NCBI GenBank assembly: GCA_041906305.1
Contig: JAYRJL010000006.1
Span: 269,522 to 333,521, forward strand
Length of the DNA: 64,000 bases
Origin: SHVZ01 sp041906305
Lineage (GTDB): Bacteria; Pseudomonadota; Alphaproteobacteria; SHVZ01
Direction of reading: 5' to 3'
Shown here: positions 44,452 through 52,481 of the stretch, piece by piece
Numbering within the stretch: the first letter of the stretch is position 1
Layout: each line of letters starts with the position of its first letter
Translations under genes and position numbers: made by a program
The notes under the pieces: generated by a model
The model's database searches: none
Seen by the model: the letters and a program-made list of their open reading frames with translations, nothing else
What the model was told of the DNA's origin: nothing

Positions 44452-45339
44452 CTACTCGGCGGCAGCCGCGTGCGCCGGAATCGGACGCGCATGCTCGAGG
44501 AACGCCGAGAGCGCGCTGGAGACGAAGCCATCGCGGCGGCGGACGAACACGGTCACGACCGAAGCCTCGCCCGGGGCCAAGGCGTGGAGGGCCACGCGGC
44601 CGTCGCGCGCCGCCGCCGCCACCACCGACCGCGGCAGCAGGCTGATGCCGAGCCCCGCCCCGACGGCGCCGACGATCCCGTCGACCGTGCCGAACTCCAA
44701 CCGGCGCAGGCCGACGATGCCCTTGCCGGCGAGCAGCGCCTCCAGCTTCTGGCGGTAGGAGCAGCCGACGCGCATGACCACGATCTTCAGGCGCGGATCG
44801 CTCGACAGGTCCTCGATCCGCGATATCCGCCGCGAGGTCACGAGCACCAGTTCCTCGGCGAAGGCCGGCTCCTCGACGAGATCGGGATGGTCGACCGGAC
44901 CGCAGACGAACGCACCTTCCACCCGATAGGCCAGCACGTCATCGATCAGCTCGGCGCTGGTCGCCGGGCGCAGCACGAGGTCGACCTCCGGATAGGCGGC
45001 AGCGTAGGCCGCCAGCACCTCGGGCAGTCGAACCGCCGCCGTCGTTTCGAGCGACCCGATCACCAGATCGCCCTTGGGCCTACCGTCGTCGACGACGGCG
45101 CGTCGCGCCTCGTCGATGAGCCGGCCCGCGCGTCGGGCGTAGGGAAGAAGCCGATCTCCCGCCGGCGTCAGAGCGACGCCGCGGCTGTGACGTTGGAACA
45201 GCGTCTCGCCGAGCTGGGCTTCGAGATGGCGGATGCGCGCGGTCACGTTGGACTGCACCGTGTTGAGCTCGGCCGCGGCGCGGTTCATGCCGCCGAGCCG
45301 CGCTACCGCCTCGAAGATCCGAAGGTCGCCCGTATCCAT
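44452..45339 (-). CDS. LysR-family transcriptional regulator
   Basis: Protein of 295 residues. The N-terminal winged HTH DLRIFEAVARLGGMNRAAAELNTVQSNVTARIRHLE (about 4-40) is followed by LGETLFQRHSRGVALTPAG. The C-terminal periplasmic-binding-like effector domain contains DLVIGSLETTAAVRLP, VGCSYRQKLE and GIVGAVGAGLGISLLPRSVV. The ATG at 45337-45339 fits the family N-terminus better than an upstream in-frame ATG. It is probably the regulator of the adjacent monooxygenase gene, and possibly of the CitE-like gene 54 nt upstream. Confidence 0.93.
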   Translation of the reverse strand: MDTGDLRIFEAVARLGGMNRAAAELNTVQSNVTARIRHLEAQLGETLFQRHSRGVALTPAGDRLLPYARRAGRLIDEARRAVVDDGRPKGDLVIGSLETTAAVRLPEVLAAYAAAYPEVDLVLRPATSAELIDDVLAYRVEGAFVCGPVDHPDLVEEPAFAEELVLVTSRRISRIEDLSSDPRLKIVVMRVGCSYRQKLEALLAGKGIVGLRRLEFGTVDGIVGAVGAGLGISLLPRSVVAAAARDGRVALHALAPGEASVVTVFVRRRDGFVSSALSAFLEHARPIPAHAAAAE

Positions 45340-45393
45340 CGGACGAATGTGATCATCCTCGAGGCTCTCGCGCAACCGCGACGATCGGCGATG

Positions 45394-46278
45394 CTAGGCG
45401 CGCTCGACGCGGTCGATCGCCATGCGATAGGACAGGATGCGTTCGGCCAGCGCCTCGTACTGCGGATCGATATGCGCGCCGTCGACGTAGTACTCGCCGG
45501 ACGGCGTCGCGCTCTTGCGGGCGACGATCACCTTCTTCGCCCACGCGACTTCGTCCGCCGTCGGACCATAAGCCTCGTTGGCGATCGGAATCAGCGCCGG
45601 GTCCTCGAAGACGCGTCCGTCGAAGCCCAGCTCGCGGCTGGCGAGGCAGGAGGCGCGAAAGCCCTCGGTGTCCTTCGGCTCGCGGAACGAGGAGTCGATC
45701 ACCGCGATATTGTGGGCGCGCGCCGCCAGGACCAGCGAGGCCAGAGCCGGCACCACGGGCCAGCGGTTCTGCGCCGGACGGCGGAACGCATTGAGGCCGC
45801 GCGAGAGATCGCCGAGGCCGACGGTGAGGCCGACCATGCGCGGCGAAGCGCCGGCGATCTCGTTGACGTTCACCAGGCCGCGCGGCGTCTCGATCATCCC
45901 CCAGATGCGCAAGCTCGGCGGCGCACCGTTGGCGACCAGAACCGCCTCGGCCGCGCGCACATGGTCTGCGCCCTCGGTTTTCGCCAGGACGACGCCATCG
46001 ATCGGCGCCTTCGCCAGCGCCTTCAGGTCGTCGTAGCCCCAGGGCGTGTCGAGGCCGTTGACGGTGACCAGCTTCTCCTGATGGCGGAAGCCGCCCTTGT
46101 TCAGCGTGTCGACGACGCGGGTGCGCGCCCGGTCCTTGTCGCCGGGCGGAACCGAGTCCTCTATCTCGAAGAGGAGCACGTCAGGGTGATGGGACGCGGC
46201 ACCTTCGTAGGCACCGGCGTCGACGCCGAGGCGGTAGAGAACGCTCCGCCTCGGCGTCGGCAGCTTGGGCTCTGTCAT
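45394..46278 (-). CDS. HpcH/HpaI aldolase/citrate lyase beta-subunit-like protein (CitE-like)
   Basis: TIM-barrel C-C lyase of 294 residues. RRSVLYRLGVDAGAYEGAASHHPDVLLFEIEDSVPP holds the metal/CoA-binding acidic residues. WGMIETPRGLVN carries the conserved Glu, and GLGDLSRGL stands in place of the usual GxxDL. Relatives cleave citryl-CoA, malyl-CoA, methylmalyl-CoA or citramalyl-CoA. The ATG shares one base with the stop of the binding-protein gene (TAATG), so the two are co-expressed. The exact substrate is unknown. Confidence 0.88.
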   Translation of the reverse strand: MTEPKLPTPRRSVLYRLGVDAGAYEGAASHHPDVLLFEIEDSVPPGDKDRARTRVVDTLNKGGFRHQEKLVTVNGLDTPWGYDDLKALAKAPIDGVVLAKTEGADHVRAAEAVLVANGAPPSLRIWGMIETPRGLVNVNEIAGASPRMVGLTVGLGDLSRGLNAFRRPAQNRWPVVPALASLVLAARAHNIAVIDSSFREPKDTEGFRASCLASRELGFDGRVFEDPALIPIANEAYGPTADEVAWAKKVIVARKSATPSGEYYVDGAHIDPQYEALAERILSYRMAIDRVERA

Positions 46279-47858
46279 TACTTCTTCGCGATGTTCCAGT
46301 AGAAGCTCGACGGCGAACGCATCACGCCTTCGAGGTTCTTCCGGTAGGCGATCGGCTGGAACACCTGGCCGAAGGAGATGAACGGCAGGATCTCGTACTG
46401 CCGCTTCTGCAGCTCGACGACGATCTTCTTCTGCTTCTCGAGGTCCGGCTCGGCGATCCAGGCGGCGCGGAGCTTCTGGATCTCGTCGTCGCAGGGCCAG
46501 CCGTGCCACGCCTTGTCGCAGTCGGTCGCCGCCGCGGTCGCCCACGGCGTCGCCGCCTGGAAGCCGTTCTCGGAGGTGAAGAAGATGTTCCAGCCGCCGG
46601 CGTTCGGCGCGTCCTTCTTCGTGCGCCGCTGCAGCATGGTCGCCCAGTCGATCGCCTGGACGTTGACCTTGGCGCCGATCTTCTGCAGGTTGGCCGCGGT
46701 CAGCAGCGCCGCCGCGTGGAACATCGGGAAGTCGGTCGGATCGAGCACGACGATCGGGTCGCCCTTGTAGCCCGACTCTTCAAGGAGACGCTTGGCGGTC
46801 GCGATGCGCTTGGCCGGGTCCTTCTCCTTCACCGCCTCGGCGCCGACGTCGCTTTCGAACGGCGTGCCGCAGACGAAGGCGGCCGGGCAGACCTTCCAGA
46901 AGGCCTGGTCGCTGCCGGCGGCGGCGCGGAGATACTCCTCCTGGTCCGTCATCCACAGCAGCGCCTGGCGCGCCTTCGGATTGTTGAAGGGCGGATGGAT
47001 GTGGTTCGGCCTGATCATGGTCTGCAGGCCCCACGGATCGGTCGAGACCACGACCACGTTCGGGTTCTTCTGGAGCACCGGCACCAGGTCGACCGCCGGC
47101 GTCTCCCAATAGTCCACCTCGCCCGACTGCAGCGCCGCCGCGGTCGTGGCCGCGTCCGGCATGATCAGCCACTCGACCCGATCGACCTTCACCACCTTGC
47201 CGCCGGCGCCGAAGCTGGCGGGCTCGGAACGCGGCACGTACTTGGTGTTCTTGGTGTAGACGACCTTCGAGCCCGGGACCCACTGCTTCTCCTCGAAGAC
47301 GAAGGGGCCGGATCCGATATGGACCTGGATCTGCTGGAAGGGATCGGTCTTGGCGACCTCCTCCTTCATGATGAACGGCATGTTGCTGTTCATCCGCGCC
47401 AGCGATTCCAGCACCTGGCCGTAGGGCTGCTTCAGCGTCATGCGGAAGCTCGTGGCGTCGACCTTCTCGACCTTGGCGACCTTTTCGTAGAGCGCGATGC
47501 CCATGATGTCGCGCTTCGACCAGCGATCGAGCGACTGGATCACGTCTTCGGGTCGCACCGGCGCGCCGTCGCTGAAGGCGAGACCCGGGCGAAGCTTGAA
47601 GGTGTAGGAGAGCTTGTCCGCCGACTGGCTGAAGCTCTCGACCATCTGCGGCTGCGGCGCCAGGTTGAGGTCGAGGGCGAAGAGCTGGTCGTAGATCATC
47701 GCGCCGTGGTTACGGATGATCGTGCCGCCGCCGAAGATCGGATCGAGCACGCGGAGATCCGATTGGGGGACGACCTTGAGGACGGTCTGGGCGTGGGACG
47801 CCGGAGGAATTCCGGCGGCGACGGCCGCCGCGATCAGCCAACCGATCGAACTGCGCAT
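46278..47858 (-). CDS. ABC transporter substrate-binding protein, DppA/OppA family (SBP family 5)
   Basis: Periplasmic receptor of 526 residues. Its signal peptide is at residues 1-23, ending SHAQ, followed by VLKVVPQSDLRVLDPI, which matches the mature start of the protein at 62-1636. Family-5 features are FSDGAPVRPEDV, IGSGPFVFEEKQWVPGSK and the C-terminal FYWNIAKK. It is coupled to a CitE-like lyase gene; no permease or ATPase is nearby. The ligand may be related to the lyase substrate, but this is inference. Divergent from the hydratase gene. Confidence 0.9.
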   Translation of the reverse strand: MRSSIGWLIAAAVAAGIPPASHAQTVLKVVPQSDLRVLDPIFGGGTIIRNHGAMIYDQLFALDLNLAPQPQMVESFSQSADKLSYTFKLRPGLAFSDGAPVRPEDVIQSLDRWSKRDIMGIALYEKVAKVEKVDATSFRMTLKQPYGQVLESLARMNSNMPFIMKEEVAKTDPFQQIQVHIGSGPFVFEEKQWVPGSKVVYTKNTKYVPRSEPASFGAGGKVVKVDRVEWLIMPDAATTAAALQSGEVDYWETPAVDLVPVLQKNPNVVVVSTDPWGLQTMIRPNHIHPPFNNPKARQALLWMTDQEEYLRAAAGSDQAFWKVCPAAFVCGTPFESDVGAEAVKEKDPAKRIATAKRLLEESGYKGDPIVVLDPTDFPMFHAAALLTAANLQKIGAKVNVQAIDWATMLQRRTKKDAPNAGGWNIFFTSENGFQAATPWATAAATDCDKAWHGWPCDDEIQKLRAAWIAEPDLEKQKKIVVELQKRQYEILPFISFGQVFQPIAYRKNLEGVMRSPSSFYWNIAKK

Positions 47859-47978
47859 GACACTCTCCCTGATGTGAGGAACGTGACGAGGCGAACGGGC
47901 AGGCGAATTTCCGAGCCAAAACCGGTAGCGAACGCGATACTCCCTGTCCAGCCGAGCCCGGGGCCCGAGGAATTGCCG

Positions 47979-48773
47979 ATGCTGACCAAGTCTCACTGCG
48001 AGAGCGCATCCGAGCTGCTTTGGAGCCATTGGCAGGACGGCAAGCGGCTGCCGGCGCTGCCGGCGCAGGTCAGGCCGGCGACAAGAGCCGAGGGCTACGC
48101 GATCCAGGCCGAGCTGGAGAAACGTAGCGGGGCACCGCTTTACGGCTGGAAGATCGCCGCGACCAGCGAGGCCGGGCAGAAGCACATCAACGTCGACGGC
48201 CCGATCGCCGGGCGCATCCTCGCCGAGCGCGTGCGCGACGCCGCGAGGCCGCTTCCTTTCGGCGGCAATGCGATGCGCGTCGCCGAGGCCGAGTTCGCCT
48301 TCCGCTTCGGCCGCGACCTCGGCCCGCGCGCCAAGCCCTACGCCGTGCCCGAGGTGCTGGATGCGGTCGCGACCCTGCATCCGGCGATCGAGGTGCCGGA
48401 CTCGCGCTACGAGGACTTCGTCACGGTCGGCGCCGCCCAGCTGATCGCCGACAACGCCTGCGCCCATGACTTCGTGCTGGGCGATGCGGTGACCGCCGAC
48501 TGGCGCGCGATGGATCTGGTCGAGCACAAGGTCACCGGCAAGGTCGCAGGCAAGCTGGAGCGCGACGGCAAGGGCGCCAACGTGCTGGGCGATCCGCGCG
48601 TGGCGCTGACCTGGATCGCCAACGAGCTCTCGCAGCTCGGGATACCTCTGAAGGCTGGGCAAGTGGTCACCACCGGCACCTGCATGATCCCGCTGCCGAT
48701 CGCGCCCGGCGACGAGGTCTCCTGTGATTTCGGCAAGCTCGGCGGACTCCGCATCCGCTTCGCCGATCGTTGA
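47979..48773 (+). CDS. 2-keto-4-pentenoate hydratase-like protein (FAH superfamily)
   Basis: Protein of 264 residues of the MhpD/HpaH hydratase-decarboxylase group. GYAIQAELEKRSGAPLYGWKIAA, the metal-binding VAEAEFAFRF (two Glu) and HPAIEVPDSRYEDF are typical, with the C-terminal TGTCMIPLPIAPGDEV catalytic loop. Members hydrate 2-oxopent-4-enoate in aromatic meta-cleavage; a related substrate is likely. GAGGA precedes the ATG by 8 nt. It is divergent from the binding-protein/CitE pair, which may belong to the same catabolic route. Confidence 0.9.
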   Translation: MLTKSHCESASELLWSHWQDGKRLPALPAQVRPATRAEGYAIQAELEKRSGAPLYGWKIAATSEAGQKHINVDGPIAGRILAERVRDAARPLPFGGNAMRVAEAEFAFRFGRDLGPRAKPYAVPEVLDAVATLHPAIEVPDSRYEDFVTVGAAQLIADNACAHDFVLGDAVTADWRAMDLVEHKVTGKVAGKLERDGKGANVLGDPRVALTWIANELSQLGIPLKAGQVVTTGTCMIPLPIAPGDEVSCDFGKLGGLRIRFADR

Positions 48774-48775
48774 GC

Positions 48776-48804
48776 TTGCCAAGTCGAATCGGCGCGACTA
48801 GGGT
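48776..48804 (+). promoter_or_regulatory. Putative promoter of the aromatic leader/DAHP synthase transcript
   Basis: TTGCCA (48776-48781, five of six matches to the -35 consensus) and TAGGGT (48799-48804) are 17 bp apart, starting 3 nt after the hydratase stop. The predicted start, 6-8 nt after the -10, falls on or within two bases of the leader-peptide ATG at 48812, so the transcript may be leaderless, as known for trpL in rhizobia. Confidence 0.5.
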
Positions 48805-48811
48805 TACGGCC

Positions 48812-48889
48812 ATGTCGAAGATGCAGCCGGCCGCCGGCGCTCTCTATTTTGCGCGATACTTTACCCGCTGGTACGGACCGGCGGCTTAA
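48812..48889 (+). CDS. Aromatic amino acid leader peptide (attenuator peptide)
   Basis: Open frame of 25 codons plus TAA, too short for ordinary gene calling. Its product has Tyr12, Phe13, Tyr16, Phe17, Trp20 and Tyr21, six aromatic residues in ten positions (LYFARYFTRWYG). It lies 124 nt before the class II DAHP synthase gene, the first enzyme of aromatic amino acid synthesis. The codons sit between attenuator segments 1 and 2, and the stop codon overlaps segment 2, as in classical trp/phe leaders. Stalling at Tyr or Phe codons would favour the antiterminator. Confidence 0.85.
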   Translation: MSKMQPAAGALYFARYFTRWYGPAA

Positions 48890-48947
48890 GGATCACGCGC
48901 CCAAAGCGTAACCCCGAAGCCGCCCATCCGAGGCGGCTTTTGTGTTT
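48830..48947 (+). promoter_or_regulatory. Four-segment transcription attenuator controlling DAHP synthase
   Basis: Segment 1 (48830-48837, GCCGCCGG) pairs perfectly with segment 2 (48878-48885). Segment 2 (48880-48887, GGCGGCTT) pairs perfectly with segment 3 (48917-48924, AAGCCGCC), forming an antiterminator. Segment 3 also pairs with segment 4 (48932-48939, GGCGGCTT) to form the terminator. Segments 2 and 4 are identical 8-mers. A ribosome at the leader stop would mask segment 2 and allow termination; one stalled at Tyr12-Phe17 would mask segment 1 and prevent it. Confidence 0.82.
48917..48947 (+). terminator. Rho-independent terminator of the aromatic attenuator
   Basis: An 8-bp G+C-rich stem (48917-48924 with 48932-48939) and 7-nt loop are followed by TTTTGTGTTT. 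It lies 67 nt before the DAHP synthase ATG, so it acts within the leader rather than after a gene. Confidence 0.85.
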
Positions 48948-49013
48948 CTGGGGATATCCCCGTTCCACGACTCCCGCCGACGATGAAGCGGCCTCTTCCC
49001 CGAGGAGGTCAGC

Positions 49014-50408
49014 ATGACGTCGCCTACATGGACACCGGAGAGCTGGAGGTCGAAGCCGATCCGGCAGGCCCCCGCCTATCCGGACGCGACGGCGCTGGCC
49101 GACGCGGAAGACGCGCTTCGACGATCGCCGCCGCTGGTCTTCGCCGGCGAGGTCAGGAGCCTGAAGGCCGATCTCGCCCGCGTGGCCAAAGGCGAGGCCT
49201 TCCTGCTGCAGGGCGGCGACTGCGCCGAATCCTTCGCCGAGTTCTCGGCGGATACGATCCGCGACACCTTCAAGGTGATGCTGCAGATGGCGGTGGCGCT
49301 GACCTTCGGCGGCGCCTCGCCGGTGGTGAAGGTCGGCCGCGTCGCAGGCCAGTTCGCGAAGCCGCGATCCGAGTCGATGGAAACGGTCGGCAAGACGTCG
49401 CTTCCGAGCTACCGCGGCGACATCGTCAACGGCAGCGGCTTCGACGCGGCGTCCCGCACGCCCGATCCCAGGCGCATGCTGAAGGCCTACAGCCAGTCGG
49501 CCTCGACCTTGAACCTGCTGCGCGCCTTCGCCCAGGGCGGCTTCGCGGATCTCAGCCGCGTGCATCAGTGGAACCTGCAGTTCGTCGCCGGATCGCCGCA
49601 GGGCATGCGCTACGAGAGCCTCGCCGAGCGCATCGACGAGGCGCTGGCGTTCATGGCCGCCTGCGGCATTTCCTCGAGCACGGTCGCGTCCCTGGCGCAG
49701 ACCGCCTTCTACACCAGCCACGAGGCACTGCTGCTGCCCTACGAGGAGGCGCTCACCCGCGTCGATAGCCTGACCGGCGACTGGTACGACTGCTCGACGC
49801 ACCTTCCCTGGATCGGCGAGCGCACGCGCCAGCTCGACGGCGCGCATGTGGCGTTCGCCCAAGGGATCAAGAACCCGGTCGGCGTGAAGATCGGGCCGAC
49901 GACGACACCGGACGAGCTTCTCCGGCTGATCGACGCGCTCGACCCTGAGAACGAGCCGGGCCGCCTCACCCTCATCAGCCGCATGGGCGCCGACAAGATC
50001 GGCGGCGCGCTGACGGCGCTGGTGCGCACGACCGCGCGGGAGGGCCGCAACGTGATCTGGTCCTGCGACCCGATGCACGGCAACACGATCAAGGCGGCCG
50101 GCGGCTACAAGACCCGCCGTTTCGACCGGATCCTGGCCGAGGTCCGCGCCTTCTTCGACATCCATCGCGGCGAGGACACCCATGCCGGCGGCATCCATGT
50201 CGAGATGACCGGCAAGGACGTGACCGAGTGCGTGGGTGGCGCCCAGGCCATCAGCGAGGAGGGCCTGGGTCAGCGCTACCACACCCAGTGCGACCCGCGC
50301 CTCAACGGCTCGCAGGCGCTCGAGCTCGCCTTCCTGCTCGCCGCCGAGCTGAAGGCCGAACGCGACATGAAGGGCAGAACGACACTGACGATAGCTGCCG
50401 CGGATTGA
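49014..50408 (+). CDS. aroG: 3-deoxy-7-phosphoheptulonate (DAHP) synthase, class II
   Basis: First enzyme of the shikimate pathway: PEP plus erythrose 4-phosphate to DAHP. The plant/mycobacterial-type (class II) protein has 464 residues. Metal and substrate motifs are LLQGGDCAESF (metal Cys), VGRVAGQFAKPRS, the KIGPTTTPDEL region, ISRMGADKI, WSCDPMHGNT (metal His) and HTQCDPRLN. The N-terminus is TWTPESWRSKPIRQAPAYPD. GAGGAGG is 6 nt before the ATG. Expression is evidently tied to aromatic amino acid supply by the upstream attenuator. Confidence 0.96.
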   Translation: MTSPTWTPESWRSKPIRQAPAYPDATALADAEDALRRSPPLVFAGEVRSLKADLARVAKGEAFLLQGGDCAESFAEFSADTIRDTFKVMLQMAVALTFGGASPVVKVGRVAGQFAKPRSESMETVGKTSLPSYRGDIVNGSGFDAASRTPDPRRMLKAYSQSASTLNLLRAFAQGGFADLSRVHQWNLQFVAGSPQGMRYESLAERIDEALAFMAACGISSSTVASLAQTAFYTSHEALLLPYEEALTRVDSLTGDWYDCSTHLPWIGERTRQLDGAHVAFAQGIKNPVGVKIGPTTTPDELLRLIDALDPENEPGRLTLISRMGADKIGGALTALVRTTAREGRNVIWSCDPMHGNTIKAAGGYKTRRFDRILAEVRAFFDIHRGEDTHAGGIHVEMTGKDVTECVGGAQAISEEGLGQRYHTQCDPRLNGSQALELAFLLAAELKAERDMKGRTTLTIAAAD

Positions 50409-50415
50409 GGTCGAT

Positions 50416-50447
50416 CCCCTCTCCCGATTGGGCGATCGGGAGAGGGG
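50416..50447 (+). terminator. Perfect 13-bp hairpin after the DAHP synthase gene
   Basis: Arms 50416-50428 and 50435-50447 pair perfectly around a 6-nt loop, 7 nt after the stop codon. Only TT follows, so termination may be weak or factor-assisted. It is the third copy of the CCCTCTCCC-type palindrome in the window. Confidence 0.6.
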
Positions 50448-50525
50448 TTCGCGCGGCGTCGAACCCACTTGAAACCGGCTTCGGGCCGTGGACGCTGAGG
50501 CGTGATCCAAGGGGAGATCCGCCGC

Positions 50526-52283
50526 GTGACCGCAGCCAAGACGCCCGTCCAGCCCTTCCGCCTCAAGCTGCACCAGAAGATCCCGATGCGGGACGGCGTG
50601 AACCTTTCCGCCGACATCTACCTGCCGCACGGCGAGAAGCGCTATCCGACGCTGCTCCTGCGCACGATCTATCACTCGAAGGAGCCCCGCTACATCCGCT
50701 GGGTCGTGGGGTTCGTGAAGGCGGGGTATGCCGTCGTCATCCAGGACACGCGCGGACGGCACGACTCCGACGGCACCTGGGAGCCATATACCTGCGAGAT
50801 CCCTGACGGCTTCGACACGCATGAGTGGATCGGCCGGCAGGCATGGAGCGACGGCAAGATCGGCACCTTCGGCATCTCCTACCCCGGCTTCACCCAGACC
50901 TGCCCGGCACCGGACGGCAGCAAGCACCTGGCGGCCCTGGTGCCGATCGCTTCCCAACAGGACAATTTCGGCCATCACCGCTGCGACGGGCTGATCGCCT
51001 GGGCCAACACCGTGTTCTTCCCGAACATGGTCGGCCGCACCATGCAGACCGAGGCGATCGCCACGCTCGACTTGGCTGCGATCCAGAACCACCTGCCGCT
51101 CCACAGCGTCTGGGACGACATCGCCGACAGCCCCTATGTGCGCGGCGTGATCGAGCACGAGGAGTACGGTCCCTACTGGTCGAGCTATTCGCTGCGTCAC
51201 CGCTACGACAAGGTGGACGTGCCGTCGTACTTCATGACCGGCTGGTACGACTCGCTGCTCAACGAGACGATCAAGGTCTTCCAGGGCTGGAAGAAGAAGG
51301 CGCGGTCACCTGAGGCGCGGAAGCTCACCAAGATCATCATCGGTCCCTGGGGCCATCAGGTGGCGCCGTGGGGCAAGCTGACGCCGGACTTCCATCTGGG
51401 CGCGAACGGCAAGTTCCAGGACATGATCTGCGGGCCCGACGCCGAGGGCGACATCGTCCAGATGCATCTCCGCTGGTACGACGCCCGCATGAAGAATGCT
51501 GCGAACGGCATGGACGAGGAGCCGGCGCTCAATCTCTTCATCCAGGGCGAGAACGTCTGGCGGCTCGAAGACCAGTGGCCGCTGAAGAAGACCAGGTGGA
51601 CCGACTACTACCTGCATGCTTCGGGCAGGCTCGACACCATGAAGCCCACCGGCACCGAGACGCCGGACACGTACCGCTACGATCCCAAGGACCCGGTACC
51701 GACCTGGGGCGGCAGCTACCAGATGAAGGAGCTGTGCGGGCCGCGCGACCGCCGCGAGATCGAGAAGCGGAAGGACGTGATCTGCTACACGACCGAGCCG
51801 CTGGCCCAGGACGTCGAGGTCACCGGCCCGGTGACGGCGACGATCTGGGCTTCGTCTTCGGCGGTCGACACCGACTTCACCGCGAGCCTGATCGACGTCT
51901 GCCCGGACGGCCGCGCGCTGCTGCTGACCGACGGCATCTGCCGCGCCCGCTTCCGCAAGGCGGCCGACGGCTGGAAGCCCGAGGACCTGGAGAAAGGCAT
52001 CGCGCCCTACGAGCGCCTCTACGAGCCCGGCTTCAAGCCGGAGATGCTGACGCCGAACACGCCGACGGAGTTCAAGATCGACCTCTGGTCGACGGCCAAC
52101 CTGTTCAAGAAGGGCCACCGCATCCGGGTCGAGATCTCGTCCAGCAACTTCCCGCGCTACGACCGCAACATGAACACCGGAGGCCGCGTCGGCTTCGAGG
52201 CCGAAGGCAAGGTCGCGGACCAGACCATCCACCACGACGCCGACAAGCCGTCACGCATCACCCTGCCGGTGATCCCGCGCTAG
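50526..52283 (+). CDS. CocE/NonD-family alpha/beta hydrolase
   Basis: Serine hydrolase of 585 residues of the X-Pro dipeptidyl-peptidase/cocaine-esterase type. The N-terminal catalytic domain has the nucleophile in FGISYPG, an acid segment MTGWYDSLLNE and catalytic His in GPWGHQ. The C-terminal jelly-roll domain includes VTGPVTATIWASSSAVDTDF and HRIRVEISSSNFPRYDRN. The GTG at 50526 is chosen because AAGGGGAG lies 9 nt upstream; a GTG at 50502 is the alternative. Natural substrate unknown (esters or peptides). Confidence 0.9.
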   Translation: MTAAKTPVQPFRLKLHQKIPMRDGVNLSADIYLPHGEKRYPTLLLRTIYHSKEPRYIRWVVGFVKAGYAVVIQDTRGRHDSDGTWEPYTCEIPDGFDTHEWIGRQAWSDGKIGTFGISYPGFTQTCPAPDGSKHLAALVPIASQQDNFGHHRCDGLIAWANTVFFPNMVGRTMQTEAIATLDLAAIQNHLPLHSVWDDIADSPYVRGVIEHEEYGPYWSSYSLRHRYDKVDVPSYFMTGWYDSLLNETIKVFQGWKKKARSPEARKLTKIIIGPWGHQVAPWGKLTPDFHLGANGKFQDMICGPDAEGDIVQMHLRWYDARMKNAANGMDEEPALNLFIQGENVWRLEDQWPLKKTRWTDYYLHASGRLDTMKPTGTETPDTYRYDPKDPVPTWGGSYQMKELCGPRDRREIEKRKDVICYTTEPLAQDVEVTGPVTATIWASSSAVDTDFTASLIDVCPDGRALLLTDGICRARFRKAADGWKPEDLEKGIAPYERLYEPGFKPEMLTPNTPTEFKIDLWSTANLFKKGHRIRVEISSSNFPRYDRNMNTGGRVGFEAEGKVADQTIHHDADKPSRITLPVIPR

Positions 52284-52288
52284 CATTC

Positions 52289-52454
52289 ATGGCCAAGCCC
52301 AACCTCTTCTACCTGCTCTCCGACCAGCATGCGCGAGCGGCGTCTCGACAAGGACGTGATCGGCGCCTGGGCCCGCAACATCGATCCGGAGGACCAGCAC
52401 CGCTGGTACATCCAGCCGGGGCAAAACAGGATCGACGAGCCCGCGGCGGAGTGA
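52289..52454 (+). pseudogene. Remnant of a sulfatase-like gene (internal deletion)
   Basis: The first 14 codons after the ATG at 52289 read MAKPNLFYLLSDQH, the usual start of type I sulfatases and phosphonate monoester hydrolases (the Asp is a metal ligand). The frame then loses sense. A +1 frame from 52329 continues as MRERRLDKDVIGAWARNI to WYIQPGQNRIDEPAAE and TGA at 52452-52454, which looks like the C-terminal end of the same gene. A large internal deletion with frame change explains both parts. It is the only material between the hydrolase and PhyH genes. Confidence 0.55.
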
Positions 52455-52481
52455 TCTGATCGGTATTCGGAGGAGACGCAC

